Notes: generated by a model from the letters alone, not told the origin. Shown: positions 35,746 to 45,273, numbered from the stretch's first letter. The stretch: 64,000 nucleotides of DNA from an uncultured Pelagibacteraceae bacterium (GCA_902610975.1 CACLXL010000001.1:124001-188000); one strand, 5' to 3'. Made by a program: numbers and translations.

Positions 35746-36321
35746 ATGAGAAGTTTGTTTAGTTTATCAATAGCGCTTACAGCTATGAGTACTAATTTGT
35801 ATGCAGCTGAGGCTGGAATGCCTCAGCTGGATCCAACATATTGGGCATCTCAAGCATTTTGGTTGATATTAGTTTTTTTAATTCTTTATATTGCAATATC
35901 AAAATTCTATTTACCTAAAATTAAAGATAACTTAGATAATAGAGAAAATAAAATTAAAGAGGATTTAGAGTATGCAAATAAATTCAAAGAGCAGTCTGAA
36001 GCAAAAGCAAAAGAGTATGACATTATATTGAAGAACGCAAAAAAAGAAGTTTCAAAGATACATTTTGAGTCTAAAAATATTTTAGATAAGGATATTCAAT
36101 CAAAAAAGGAGATAATGGAAAAAGATATTGAAAAAGAAATTTTAAAAGCAAAAAAAGAAATTTCAGAACTTAAAAAAAATTCTATGACCTCTATTCAAAG
36201 TATTTCAGAAAGTATCGTGTCAGATATTATTGAAAATATCTCAGGCAATAAACTTAATGAAAGCAGCATCAAAGCAACGGTTGAGGATATTTCCAAAAAA
36301 AATATAAATAAATACTTATGA
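35746..36321 (+). CDS. ATP synthase F0 subunit b'
   Basis: About 191 aa from MRSLFSLSIALTAMSTNLYA; the frame opens 21 bases earlier but inside atpE with no support. An N-terminal signal-like segment precedes the anchor helix ASQAFWLILVFLILYIAISK and the conserved FYLPKIKDNLDNRENKI. The rest is a long charged coiled coil of the peripheral stalk. The PQLDPTYWASQ segment before the helix is diagnostic for the b' type. It overlaps atpF by 4 bases. Confidence 0.93.
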   Translation: MRSLFSLSIALTAMSTNLYAAEAGMPQLDPTYWASQAFWLILVFLILYIAISKFYLPKIKDNLDNRENKIKEDLEYANKFKEQSEAKAKEYDIILKNAKKEVSKIHFESKNILDKDIQSKKEIMEKDIEKEILKAKKEISELKKNSMTSIQSISESIVSDIIENISGNKLNESSIKATVEDISKKNINKYL

Positions 36322-36815
36322 TTATGGATGCAACTTTTTGGGTAACTATTTCTTTCTTCATTTTTTTAGGAATACTTATATATTTCAAAATACCTCAAAA
36401 AATTAAAGAAACCCTTGAGCAAAATATTTTGAACATAAAGAATGAAATCAACGAAGCTGAAAAGCTCAAGGAAGATGCTAAGAACATTTTAGCTGAACAT
36501 GAGAAAAAAATTAGTAACTCAAAAAATGAAGTAAAAAAGATGATTGATGAAGCTAGCGATGAGGCAGAAAAAAATGTCATTAGAGTTAATAAAGAGTTTC
36601 ACAATCTTATGGAAAATAAGAAAAAAAACGTTGAACAGAGAATTGGACAACTTAAAAATCAAGCTGAAAAGGATATTAAAAACGCATCAGTTAAAATAGC
36701 CTTAGAGTCGGTGGAGAAATTGATTATAAACTCTCTTGATAAAAGCAAATTAGATAAAATTTACAGTTCTAGTATCGAAGAAACAAAATTAGCACTTAAG
36801 AGGAAATCTAGTTAG
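36318..36815 (+). CDS. atpF: ATP synthase F0 subunit b
   Basis: A 165-aa peripheral-stalk protein with one N-terminal membrane helix (ATFWVTISFFIFLGILIYF) followed by a lysine/glutamate-rich coiled coil. The start overlaps the b' stop (ATGA); a second ATG lies 6 bases downstream. It partners the b' subunit encoded just upstream. Its stop is 15 bases before crtI, the first carotenoid gene. Confidence 0.93.
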   Translation: MIMDATFWVTISFFIFLGILIYFKIPQKIKETLEQNILNIKNEINEAEKLKEDAKNILAEHEKKISNSKNEVKKMIDEASDEAEKNVIRVNKEFHNLMENKKKNVEQRIGQLKNQAEKDIKNASVKIALESVEKLIINSLDKSKLDKIYSSSIEETKLALKRKSS

Positions 36816-36830
36816 AATAGGCCATTATAT

Positions 36831-38297
36831 ATGGCAAAAAAAACAACTATTATTGGTTCGGGTTTTGGAGGGCTGGCTGCTGCGCTTAGATTAAAAGCTA
36901 AAGGCCATAAAGTTACTTTAGTAGAAAAACATCCTGATTTAGGTGGCCGAGCAAGAGTTTTTAAAAAAGATAAATTTATTTACGATGGCGGCCCAACTGT
37001 AATAACTGCTCCATACCTATTTGAAGAATTATTTTCACTATTTAATAAAAAGATTTCTAACTATGTAAAAATAGTACCTTTAGATTTATGGTACAGATTT
37101 GTATTCAGTAATGGCGATACATTTGACTACAATGGTGATGATAAATCTATGGAACGGCAAGTTAAAAAATTTAACCCTGATGATTTTGAAGGATATAAAA
37201 ATTTAGTAAATTTTACTGAAAAAATCTTTGATAAAGGTTTTACAGATTTATCTGACAAACCTTTTAATAATTTAGTTTTTATGATGAAGCAAATTCCATC
37301 TTTATTAAAATTAAAAAGTTATAAGTCTGTTTATAGTTTGGTTTCGAACTACATATCTAATGAAAAATTGAGAAGAGTATTTAGTATGCACCCACTTTTA
37401 GTAGGCGGAAATCCTTTCAGTACTACTTCAATATATACATTAATTTTATTTTTAGAGAAAAAATGGGGTATTCACTATTCAATGGGAGGAACAGGAAGTG
37501 TTGTTAAGGCTTTAGAAAAACTTATGATTGAGGAAAATATCAAAATTATTAAAAACGCTGAAGTTACAGAAATACTTACAGAGAATAAAAAGATTAAAGG
37601 TGTTAAAATTAATAATTCAAAAATAATCAATAGCGACTATGTAATTTGTAACTCCGATCCCCCAAATGTTTATAACAACTTGATAAAATCGAAGGAGGAT
37701 TATGATTTTTTATTTAAACAAAAAATGAAAAGAATGGATTATTCAATGGGCTTATTCGTTTATTATTTCGGATCTAAAAAAAAATATAAGGATGTTGCAC
37801 ATCACACAATTTATTTTGGAGAAGCTTATGAAAAGCATCTTGATAAAATCTTTGAAAAGAAAATACTCTCTGATGATATAAGCTATTATTTGCACCGACC
37901 ATCAGCGACAGATCCTAATATGGCCCCAGAAGGCCAAGATGCTTTTTATGTATTAGTTCCTGTTCCAAATAATTTATCTAAAGTTAATTGGATCGAAGAA
38001 GGAGATAAGTTTAAAGATTTAGTTTTAGATAAAATGGATAAAACTGTATTACCTGGTATTAAAGAAAATGTAGTAAGTGATTTTTATTTAACACCTGATT
38101 ACTTCGAAATAGATTTAGCAACTCTTTATGGATCTGGATTTTCAATTCAACCAAAATTTTCTCAGTCGGCGTATTTCAGATTTCATAATCAATCTGAAAT
38201 ATATAAAAATTTATATTTTGTAGGCGCCGGTACACATCCAGGCGCTGGTATGCCCGGGGTTCTTTCATCAGCAAAAGTTTTAGACAAATTATTTTAA
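36831..38297 (+). CDS. crtI: Phytoene desaturase (lycopene-forming)
   Basis: A 488-aa FAD-dependent desaturase. The N-terminal dinucleotide motif IIGSGFGGLAAALRLKAKGH leads to VEKHPDLGGRARVF and the family stretch YDGGPTVITAPYLFEELF. The C-terminal carotenoid-desaturase signature is NLYFVGAGTHPGAGMPGVLS. It converts phytoene to lycopene. It begins the crtI-crtB-crtY-blh set, with a possible internal promoter overlapping the end of atpF (TTAGCA at 36789, TAGAAT at 36813, 18-base spacer; weak). Confidence 0.96.
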   Translation: MAKKTTIIGSGFGGLAAALRLKAKGHKVTLVEKHPDLGGRARVFKKDKFIYDGGPTVITAPYLFEELFSLFNKKISNYVKIVPLDLWYRFVFSNGDTFDYNGDDKSMERQVKKFNPDDFEGYKNLVNFTEKIFDKGFTDLSDKPFNNLVFMMKQIPSLLKLKSYKSVYSLVSNYISNEKLRRVFSMHPLLVGGNPFSTTSIYTLILFLEKKWGIHYSMGGTGSVVKALEKLMIEENIKIIKNAEVTEILTENKKIKGVKINNSKIINSDYVICNSDPPNVYNNLIKSKEDYDFLFKQKMKRMDYSMGLFVYYFGSKKKYKDVAHHTIYFGEAYEKHLDKIFEKKILSDDISYYLHRPSATDPNMAPEGQDAFYVLVPVPNNLSKVNWIEEGDKFKDLVLDKMDKTVLPGIKENVVSDFYLTPDYFEIDLATLYGSGFSIQPKFSQSAYFRFHNQSEIYKNLYFVGAGTHPGAGMPGVLSSAKVLDKLF

Positions 38298-39145
38298 TGA
38301 AAAAAAATTTATTAAAAAAACACGCTAAATCTTTTTATTGGGCAAGTTTTTTTCTTTCGAGTAATACATTAGACAAATGTTCATCTTTATATAATTTCTG
38401 TAGAACTTTAGACGATATAGTAGACGATAGTAATAATCTAAATGTTAAGAAAGGAATTTTCTCAAAGTTTAAAAAAGATTTTGAGAATAAAAATCTAGAT
38501 AATCAAATTATTAAAGATATGTGGTCAGTTATTGATAGTGAAAATATTTCTAAACAAATAATAATAGATTTATTTGATGGAGTTGAAACAGACTTAGAGG
38601 AGAAAGTAGTGATTAATTCAAAAAAGGAATTACTTATTTACTCTTATAGAGTAGCAGGAACAGTCGGATTAATGATGTCAAAAATAATGAAAGTAACAAA
38701 TAAAGAGGCTCTAAAAGGTGCAATTGATTTAGGGATAGCCATGCAACTTACTAATATTGCTAGAGATGTTTGTGAAGATAAAGCGCGTGATAGACAATAT
38801 ATTAAACACGATTTTTCATCAATTCGAGCTATTATAAATGAGTCTCAAGCATTTTACGAAAAATCATTTACATCTATTAGCAGTATACCACTTAAATCAA
38901 GATTTTCAGTTATTGTTGCAAGACGAGTTTATAGGAAAATAGGTGACTACATTCTCAAACAAAATAACATAGATAATTATAACAAAGCCGGCAAAATCTA
39001 TGTCCCGGTATTTGAAAAGGTAATTCAGACTTTTTTATCTATTATTGACTTTATTAAATTATTATTCATAAAAAACTTAAGTTACGACAATCAATTAAAT
39101 CATAATATTTTAGAACAAGAGATTAATTTGAATGAAAGAATTTGA
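38297..39145 (+). CDS. crtB: Phytoene synthase
   Basis: A 282-aa squalene/phytoene synthase family enzyme joining two geranylgeranyl diphosphates. The first Asp-rich motif is CRTLDDIVDD (about 35-44) and the second is NIARDVCEDKARDR (about 154-167). YSYRVAGTVGLMMSKIM is the conserved helix between them. The start shares a base with the crtI stop, and the end overlaps crtY by 14 bases. No geranylgeranyl diphosphate synthase gene (crtE) is in this window. Confidence 0.94.
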   Translation: MKKNLLKKHAKSFYWASFFLSSNTLDKCSSLYNFCRTLDDIVDDSNNLNVKKGIFSKFKKDFENKNLDNQIIKDMWSVIDSENISKQIIIDLFDGVETDLEEKVVINSKKELLIYSYRVAGTVGLMMSKIMKVTNKEALKGAIDLGIAMQLTNIARDVCEDKARDRQYIKHDFSSIRAIINESQAFYEKSFTSISSIPLKSRFSVIVARRVYRKIGDYILKQNNIDNYNKAGKIYVPVFEKVIQTFLSIIDFIKLLFIKNLSYDNQLNHNILEQEINLNERI

Positions 39146-40199
39146 TTATATTATTGTTGGAGGTGGGTGTGCGGGTTTATCTTTGGCCTATGAACTTGAA
39201 ATAAATGATAAATTAAAGGAGAAAACTTTAGCAATAATTGAAGCTCGCGAAGAGTATAAGAGAGACAAAACTTGGTCATTCTGGAAAGTATTTGATCATA
39301 ATTTTGAAGATTGTGTAATTAAAAGTTGGAACAATTTTACAATTAATACTGCTGAAGACTCTAATGAATTAACAAATAAAAAATTTCCTTACCAAAGTAT
39401 CGATAGTGGAAAATTTTATAAAAAGATAAATTCTAAACTCTCCGCAAATTCAAATGTTAGTTTTTTTAGAAATCTAAACGAAGTCAATTCAGAAAATTCA
39501 ATAATTTTTAATAGTATTTTTAAAAAAGAACTTGATAAATCTGGCTTATGGCAACACTTTCAAGGTATCGAGATAGAGACGCCAAAGAACATTTTTGATG
39601 AGGAAATAATAAACTTAATGGATTTTAATTGTGATCAGAGAAAAGATGTTCATTTTTTCTACACATTGCCATTCAGCAAAAATAAAGCTTTGATTGAAAC
39701 TACTTGGCTATCAGATTTAGAGGATCAGAGCCTCAGAGATTATGATCTTCAATTAGAAAATTATATTGAAAATAATCTGGGTATAAAAAAATATAAAATA
39801 AACTTCACTGAAAAAGGAGCTATACCACTCTTTTCTCCATCATTAGGAAATGATAGTAAAATAATTAATATTGGATCTGCTGGAGGGATGACTCGGTTAA
39901 GTACAGGTTATACTTTTTTGAACATTCAAGAACATAGTCGTTATATTGTAAAAAACATTGAAAATATTAATACAGCAAAAATATTCTCCTTAGGAAAAAA
40001 ATATCAATTTTTAGATAAAGTATTTCTTAGAGTATTAGAAAAACACCCCGAAAAGATGCCTAAAATTTTTTTTAATATGTTTAAAACTTCTTCAAATACG
40101 ATTATAAAATTTTTATCAAATAAAAGTAATATTATTGAGGACATAAATATCATAAGTAAAATGCCAAAATTAATCTTTTTAAAAGCATTGTTTAATTAA
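39132..40199 (+). CDS. crtY: Lycopene beta-cyclase, CrtY type
   Basis: A 355-aa flavoprotein cyclase. The FAD motif IIVGGGCAGLSLAYEL leads to IEAREEYKRDKTWSFW, the CrtY hallmark (RxxYxxDxTWxFW). The cyclase motif FFYTLPFSKNKALIETTWLS and the late FAD region IGSAGGMTRLSTGYTF follow. It closes both ends of lycopene to give beta-carotene, the substrate of the next gene. It shares one base with blh. Confidence 0.92.
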   Translation: MKEFDYIIVGGGCAGLSLAYELEINDKLKEKTLAIIEAREEYKRDKTWSFWKVFDHNFEDCVIKSWNNFTINTAEDSNELTNKKFPYQSIDSGKFYKKINSKLSANSNVSFFRNLNEVNSENSIIFNSIFKKELDKSGLWQHFQGIEIETPKNIFDEEIINLMDFNCDQRKDVHFFYTLPFSKNKALIETTWLSDLEDQSLRDYDLQLENYIENNLGIKKYKINFTEKGAIPLFSPSLGNDSKIINIGSAGGMTRLSTGYTFLNIQEHSRYIVKNIENINTAKIFSLGKKYQFLDKVFLRVLEKHPEKMPKIFFNMFKTSSNTIIKFLSNKSNIIEDINIISKMPKLIFLKALFN

Positions 40200-41104
40200 T
40201 GGAAAATATTAACTTTAAGCACTCAATTATATTTTTTAATTTTTGTATTTTGATAGGCCCTCTTTATCTAATGTTCAATTTTGAGCCAGTTATATTTTGT
40301 TTATTTTTAATTTTAATTTTGGGAATTTCTCACGGTGCATTAGATAATATCAAAGGAAAAAAGCTTTTAAAATTATTTGGATACAAACAAACTGTATCCT
40401 TTTATATTGCATATGTACTAATTTCATCATTGATAATAATATTCTGGTTGATATTTCCTAATACAATTTTATTACTATTTTTGATTGTGGCTGCCTATCA
40501 TTTTGGAAAAGAAGATACTGTATTTTTTTTTAGAAAAAAGTTTTTCATATCTGAGTTTTTATTCTTCTTAAAAGGATCAACAGTAATTATGGCTCCATTA
40601 TTATTAAAGAGAGAAGAAACTTATGAAATATTTAGGATTCTAAATTTTAGAGTTTTTGAAGTAGGTTTTTTTAGTAATGAATTTTTAATTGGAATGTTGT
40701 GTCTCAGTTTTTTATCATCTATGTACATTTCAAAAAAAGAAAACGCTAATCTAAAAGGTATCATGATCATGGACTTCTTTTCTTTAATCATACTAAATAT
40801 TTTTTTGTCACCCATTTTAGCTTTCACTCTTTATTTTTGTTTTCTTCACTCAATTAGGCACTCGATTACTCTTATTTTTGAGCTGGGTAGATCTTTCAAA
40901 CCAGGATTTAAAAAATTTATATTTAAAGCTATCCCTTTAACTTTTGTTACTGCAGTAATATTTTTATTTGCGATATATTTTTTAAATAATTTTTATAAGC
41001 TTGATGAGGCTATTTATAAGGTAATATTTATTGGTTTGGCGTCACTTACTTTTCCGCATATATTGTTAGAATATCTTTTAGAAAAAAATGAAAAAAGAAC
41101 TTAA
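40199..41104 (+). CDS. blh: Beta-carotene 15,15'-dioxygenase, Brp/Blh family
   Basis: A 301-aa polytopic membrane protein. Iron-binding His residues appear in GISHGALDNIKG, AAYHFGKEDT and CFLHSIRHSITL, the Blh pattern. It cleaves beta-carotene into two retinals, the chromophore of proteorhodopsin. With crtI, crtB and crtY it completes retinal synthesis from geranylgeranyl diphosphate. No rhodopsin gene is present in the window. It overlaps ispH by 17 bases. Confidence 0.92.
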   Translation: MENINFKHSIIFFNFCILIGPLYLMFNFEPVIFCLFLILILGISHGALDNIKGKKLLKLFGYKQTVSFYIAYVLISSLIIIFWLIFPNTILLLFLIVAAYHFGKEDTVFFFRKKFFISEFLFFLKGSTVIMAPLLLKREETYEIFRILNFRVFEVGFFSNEFLIGMLCLSFLSSMYISKKENANLKGIMIMDFFSLIILNIFLSPILAFTLYFCFLHSIRHSITLIFELGRSFKPGFKKFIFKAIPLTFVTAVIFLFAIYFLNNFYKLDEAIYKVIFIGLASLTFPHILLEYLLEKNEKRT

Positions 41105-42032
41105 AATTTATTTAGCGTCACCAAGAGGATTTTGTGCTGGAGTTAAAAGAGCTATAGAAATAGTTGAAAAATCTATCAGCAAGTTTGGAGCTCCGGTATA
41201 TGTTCGTCATGAAATAGTGCACAATAAACAGGTTGTTGAAGAGTTGAAAGAAAAAGGTGCAATTTTCGTTGATGAATTATCTGACGTAAAAGACGCAAGT
41301 AGACCTGTAATTTTCTCAGCTCATGGAGTGCCAAAGTCAGTTCCAGAAGAGGCTAAATTAAAAAATTTATCCTTTGTAGATGCAACTTGTCCATTAGTTT
41401 CAAAGGTACACAGAGAGTCAGAGCAATTAAATAAAAATGGTTTTGAAATATTATTAATTGGACATAAAAATCACCCTGAAGTTATTGGCACAATGGGTCA
41501 GCTTCCAAAAGGATCAATTAAATTAATCGAGACAAAAAATGATGTTGATGTGCTAAAAGAAAACGATTTCAAAAAACCTCTTGCATATATTACTCAAACA
41601 ACCCTTTCTGTAGATGATACAGCTGAAATAATTGAAGCTCTTAAAAATAAGTTTCCAAAAATTAAAGGCCCCATTAAAGAGGACATATGTTATGCAACTA
41701 CCAACAGACAGTCTGCGGTTAAAGAGATAGCTTCCAAGTGTGATATGTTTTTTGTAGTGGGTAGCCGTAACTCGTCTAATTCTGTTAGATTAGTTGAAGT
41801 TGCAAAAAAAGCTGGTTGTAATAATTCTCATTTAATGCATTCTGAAAAAGAAATTCCTTTTAATGAAATAGAGAATTCTGAAATCATTGGGATTTCTTCT
41901 GGAGCGTCTGCACCAGAAAAGCTTGTTCAAAATTTGTTGGATAATATAAGAAAAGATAGAAAGGTTTCTATTGAAGAAGTAATAGTTGCAGAGGAAAAAG
42001 TTGTATTTAAATTGCCGAAAGAACTCAATTAA
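41088..42032 (+). CDS. ispH: 4-hydroxy-3-methylbut-2-enyl diphosphate reductase
   Basis: A 314-aa iron-sulfur enzyme for the last step of the MEP pathway, giving IPP and DMAPP. The three cluster Cys are in SPRGFCAGVKRAIE, DATCPLVSKVHRE and DICYATTNRQ. HEIVHNKQVVEEL, SAHGVPKSV and GISSGASAPEKLV are also conserved. It directly follows the carotenoid genes, so isoprenoid supply and use are adjacent. IspH-ThrB-RnhA is a conserved alphaproteobacterial order. Confidence 0.96.
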   Translation: MKKELKIYLASPRGFCAGVKRAIEIVEKSISKFGAPVYVRHEIVHNKQVVEELKEKGAIFVDELSDVKDASRPVIFSAHGVPKSVPEEAKLKNLSFVDATCPLVSKVHRESEQLNKNGFEILLIGHKNHPEVIGTMGQLPKGSIKLIETKNDVDVLKENDFKKPLAYITQTTLSVDDTAEIIEALKNKFPKIKGPIKEDICYATTNRQSAVKEIASKCDMFFVVGSRNSSNSVRLVEVAKKAGCNNSHLMHSEKEIPFNEIENSEIIGISSGASAPEKLVQNLLDNIRKDRKVSIEEVIVAEEKVVFKLPKELN

Positions 42033-43000
42033 TGGCTGTCTATACAAAGTTAAATCAAAATAAAATTGAGGAAATTTTATCTAATTATAGTTTAGGTAAG
42101 TTGGATTCATTCAAAGGAATTGAAGAAGGTATTGAAAATACAAACTATTTTTTATCGATTAATAAAAAAAAATTTATTTTAACTATTTACGAAAAAAGAG
42201 TTAAATCTGATGATCTTCCTTTTTTTTCTGATCTAATGTCATCTTTAAATAAAGCTGGGTTTAAATGCCCTGCTCCTATATCTAATAATAATAATGAAAC
42301 TATTACAAATTTTGGGGGAAAAAAATTAATGATTGTTTCATTTCTTGAGGGAAAGGCAAAACAAAATTTATCTCCAGTCAATTGTAAATCAATCGGATCT
42401 GAAATAGCTAAAATGCATGAGCTCACAAAGAATTTAAAATTAAAACGACAAAATGACTTATCCGTAAATTCATGGAGAAAATTATTTAATTCAGTTAAAA
42501 ATAAATGTGAAAATATACATAAAGATCTGCCAAGATTGATTGAGGAAAATCTTAATGATGTTGAAAAAAGTTGGCCAAAAAGTCTACCAAGAGGAATAAT
42601 CCATGCAGACTTATTTCACGACAATATTTTTTTTATTCAAGATAAATTTGGTGGTATGATTGATTTTTATTTTTCATGTGAAGATTTTTATGCGTTTGAA
42701 ATCGCTATTTGTTTTAACGCTTTGTGTTTTGACGGTCTAAAAAGTAATTTAAGTTTTAACGTTACTAAAGCAAAGAATTTTATAGATGGATATACGTCTG
42801 TAAGAAAATTGTCTCAAGAAGAATTAAATAGTATTAAGGTTTTATCTCAAGGCGCTGCTTTAAGATTCTTGCTAACTCGAGTATTCGATGCGTTAAATAA
42901 AGTAGAAGGAGCAATAGTTAAAATTAAAGATCCAATGGAGTATTTAAAAAGATTAGAATTTCACAAGAATGCAAAAAATCATGAGGATTATTTCTTTTAA
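42032..43000 (+). CDS. thrB: Homoserine kinase (APH-fold ThrB)
   Basis: A 322-aa kinase of the aminoglycoside-phosphotransferase fold, the ThrB type of alphaproteobacteria and pseudomonads, not the GHMP type. The N-terminal segment IEEILSNYSLGKLDSFKGIE-EGIENTNYF, the catalytic GIIHADLFHDNIFF and the metal-binding GGMIDFYFSCEDF are present. It phosphorylates homoserine for threonine synthesis; thrC lies 0.9 kb away on the other strand. Start and end share single bases with the neighbouring ispH and rnhA. Confidence 0.92.
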   Translation: MAVYTKLNQNKIEEILSNYSLGKLDSFKGIEEGIENTNYFLSINKKKFILTIYEKRVKSDDLPFFSDLMSSLNKAGFKCPAPISNNNNETITNFGGKKLMIVSFLEGKAKQNLSPVNCKSIGSEIAKMHELTKNLKLKRQNDLSVNSWRKLFNSVKNKCENIHKDLPRLIEENLNDVEKSWPKSLPRGIIHADLFHDNIFFIQDKFGGMIDFYFSCEDFYAFEIAICFNALCFDGLKSNLSFNVTKAKNFIDGYTSVRKLSQEELNSIKVLSQGAALRFLLTRVFDALNKVEGAIVKIKDPMEYLKRLEFHKNAKNHEDYFF

Positions 43001-43422
43001 TGAAATTAAAAATTTATACTGATGGTGCTTGCTCTGGAAATCCTGGGAAAGGAGGTTGGGCCGCAATCATATTGGATGATTCTAATCAATCAAGTATTTC
43101 TGGAAGTGAAAGTAATACAACTAATAATAGGATGGAATTAATGGCTCCAATTATGGCATTAAAAAAAATAAAAAAGAAATCAGAGATTACAATTTTTACT
43201 GACTCAAAATATGTGAAAGACGGAATAACTGATTGGATTAAAAAATGGAAAGTTAACAATTGGAAGAGTTCAAATAAGAAAACAGTTAAAAACAAAGATC
43301 TTTGGATTAAATTGGATAATGTTTGTCTAAAACATAAAGTTACTTGGAAATGGGTTAAAGCTCACGCTGGCAACAAATATAATAATCTTGTTGATAAATT
43401 AGCAGTTTCGAAAACTAAATAG
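43000..43422 (+). CDS. rnhA: Ribonuclease HI
   Basis: A 140-aa enzyme that cuts RNA in RNA-DNA hybrids. Catalytic residues are in IYTDGACSGNPGKGGW (Asp), NNRMELMAPIMAL (Glu), IFTDSKYVKDGI (Asp) and the last Asp in KYNNLVDKLA. WVKAHAGN carries the catalytic His. It is the last gene of the 15-gene plus-strand run and overlaps the convergent peroxiredoxin gene by 8 bases. Confidence 0.96.
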   Translation: MKLKIYTDGACSGNPGKGGWAAIILDDSNQSSISGSESNTTNNRMELMAPIMALKKIKKKSEITIFTDSKYVKDGITDWIKKWKVNNWKSSNKKTVKNKDLWIKLDNVCLKHKVTWKWVKAHAGNKYNNLVDKLAVSKTK

Positions 43423-43900
43423 ATTTTAAAAAGCTTCCAGCTGAAGATAATTCGCAAGTAGCTGTTTCTTTTTCTTCCTCTACTTTTTTAACTTCGCCAT
43501 TCTCCACCAACATAGTGTAACGATTAGATCTAATTCCTAATCCTTTTTCGGATTTATCTACTTCTGCTCCGATAGCTTTTGTAAATTTAAGAAAGGGATC
43601 GCCAGCCATGAAAATTTTACTTCCAGCATTTTGATTATCACCCCAGGCCTTCATTACATTAGGATCATTTACAGCTATGCATATAATTTTTGTAATTCCT
43701 TTTTGAGTAGCTAAGTCGTAATTTTTTATATACCCAGGGAGATGAAGAGCCGAACAAGTTTTAGTAAAAGCTCCAGGCATACCTAAAATAATAGTCTTGC
43801 CTTTACAAAGATCCAATATATCAATTTTTTTTACATCATTATTTTGGTCAAGATAAAATAACTCCGAGTTAGGTAGTTTGTCTCCTATTTTTATTCTCAT
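43415..43900 (-). CDS. Peroxiredoxin, Prx5-like
   Basis: A 161-aa thiol peroxidase. The peroxidatic Cys lies in GMPGAFTKTCSALHLPGYI, the Prx5 form of the PxxxTxxC motif. VNDPNVMKAWGDNQNAG and the Arg-containing IRSNRYTMLVENGEV are also typical. It reduces peroxides with thioredoxin or glutathione/glutaredoxin. The rnhA-peroxiredoxin association is common in alphaproteobacteria; here the gene is on the opposite strand and overlaps thrC by 4 bases. Confidence 0.9.
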   Translation of the reverse strand: MRIKIGDKLPNSELFYLDQNNDVKKIDILDLCKGKTIILGMPGAFTKTCSALHLPGYIKNYDLATQKGITKIICIAVNDPNVMKAWGDNQNAGSKIFMAGDPFLKFTKAIGAEVDKSEKGLGIRSNRYTMLVENGEVKKVEEEKETATCELSSAGSFLKSI

Positions 43901-45273
43901 TGAATTTTGCCCAAAATATAATTTTTAACTTCTGAATTTGAATTTCCAATAATATCAAATATTTCCTTTTTATCTATATTCAACTTTAAATGCTTAGGTG
44001 GATCTAAGCTTTTTCCTATAGCTTTTTTTATTGTATCGTTGAATTTGTAAGGATGAGCTGTACCAAGAACAATTATATCTCCTAAGTTTTTAAAACTTTT
44101 TGCTGCTCCTACACCAGTAGCAGTATGAGGATCAATTATAAATTTATGCTCTTTATATATTTCATCGATTACAGATATTGTCTCTTCATCTGTAACTTTT
44201 ACTGCTTCAAAATCTTTTTTAATTTTATCGACTTCTTTTTTTTCTAAGCTGAAAAAACTTTTTGAAGATAAATCGCTCATTAATGATCCTACCTTACTAT
44301 CGCTTTCGTCTAATATATAATAAAGAAGCCTCTCAAAATTACTGGCAACTTGTATATCCATACTTGGTGTTATGGTTGCCCTCACTGTATCAGGTTTATA
44401 TTCACCTGTATTGATTACTCTTTGTAAAATATCATTTTTATTTGTAGCAACTATAAGTTTATTAATTGGTAAACCCATTTTTTTTGCTACATATCCTGCA
44501 TAGATATCTCCAAAATTACCAGTTGGTACTGAAAAGCTAATATTATTTTTTTTTAATTTAAAGAAAGAATAAAAATAATAAACAATTTGACAAACAATTC
44601 TAGCCCAATTGATAGAATTTACACCAGACATATTTATTTTCGATCTAAAACTATTTTCATTAAAAAGCTCTTTTACAATTTTTTGACAATCATCAAATGA
44701 ACCCTCAATAGCAATATTATAAATATTAGCACCGCCAATTGTTGTCATTATTTTTCTTTGAATATTTGAAATCTTATTATGCGGATGCAGAACAAAAAGA
44801 TTTATATTTTTTCTATTACTTAATGCTGCAATAGCTGCTGAACCAGTATCTCCTGATGTAGCAACTACGATATTTACAGTTTTATCTTTAGCGACTTCTA
44901 AGTAGTCATACAAATTGCCAATTACCTGCATTGCAATATCTTTAAAAGCTAAAGTAGGTCCATGATAAAGTTCGAGAAGATTTATATTTCCAAATTTTTT
45001 TATATTTACAACTTCTTTATCTTTAAAACAACTATAAGATTTTTTAATCAGTGAGCTAAGTTCTTCTTTTTTAATTTCATCTGAACAAAAATTAAAGATA
45101 ATTTCTGTAGCAAGTTCATTATAATTTAGTTGACTTAAATTATTAAGTTCTTCTTGACTATACCTCTTTATTTCTGCAGGCAAAAATAATCCACCGCCTG
45201 GTGCAAGTCCTCTTAAGAAAATATCTTTAAAACTAAATTCTAAAAATCTATCCCTAGTGCTAAAATAATTCAT
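43897..45273 (-). CDS. thrC: Threonine synthase
   Basis: A 458-aa PLP enzyme converting phosphohomoserine to threonine. The N terminus [29 protein letters not shown] is typical of the long ThrC. The PLP Lys is in YHGPTLAFKDIAMQVIG, and the phosphate loop is ATSGDTGSAAIAAL. FSVPTGNFGDIYAGYVAKKMG and DPHTATGVGAAK follow. It sits at the end of the cytochrome oxidase operon with 4-base overlaps on both sides, so may be co-transcribed with it. Confidence 0.96.
   Translation of the reverse strand: MNYFSTRDRFLEFSFKDIFLRGLAPGGGLFLPAEIKRYSQEELNNLSQLNYNELATEIIFNFCSDEIKKEELSSLIKKSYSCFKDKEVVNIKKFGNINLLELYHGPTLAFKDIAMQVIGNLYDYLEVAKDKTVNIVVATSGDTGSAAIAALSNRKNINLFVLHPHNKISNIQRKIMTTIGGANIYNIAIEGSFDDCQKIVKELFNENSFRSKINMSGVNSINWARIVCQIVYYFYSFFKLKKNNISFSVPTGNFGDIYAGYVAKKMGLPINKLIVATNKNDILQRVINTGEYKPDTVRATITPSMDIQVASNFERLLYYILDESDSKVGSLMSDLSSKSFFSLEKKEVDKIKKDFEAVKVTDEETISVIDEIYKEHKFIIDPHTATGVGAAKSFKNLGDIIVLGTAHPYKFNDTIKKAIGKSLDPPKHLKLNIDKKEIFDIIGNSNSEVKNYILGKIQ

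Noticed and set aside
36831-41104. Possible proteorhodopsin gene beside the retinal genes
   Set aside because: Every frame in and around the cluster is assigned to crtI, crtB, crtY, blh, ispH or atp genes; none has an opsin seven-helix pattern with a retinal-binding lysine.
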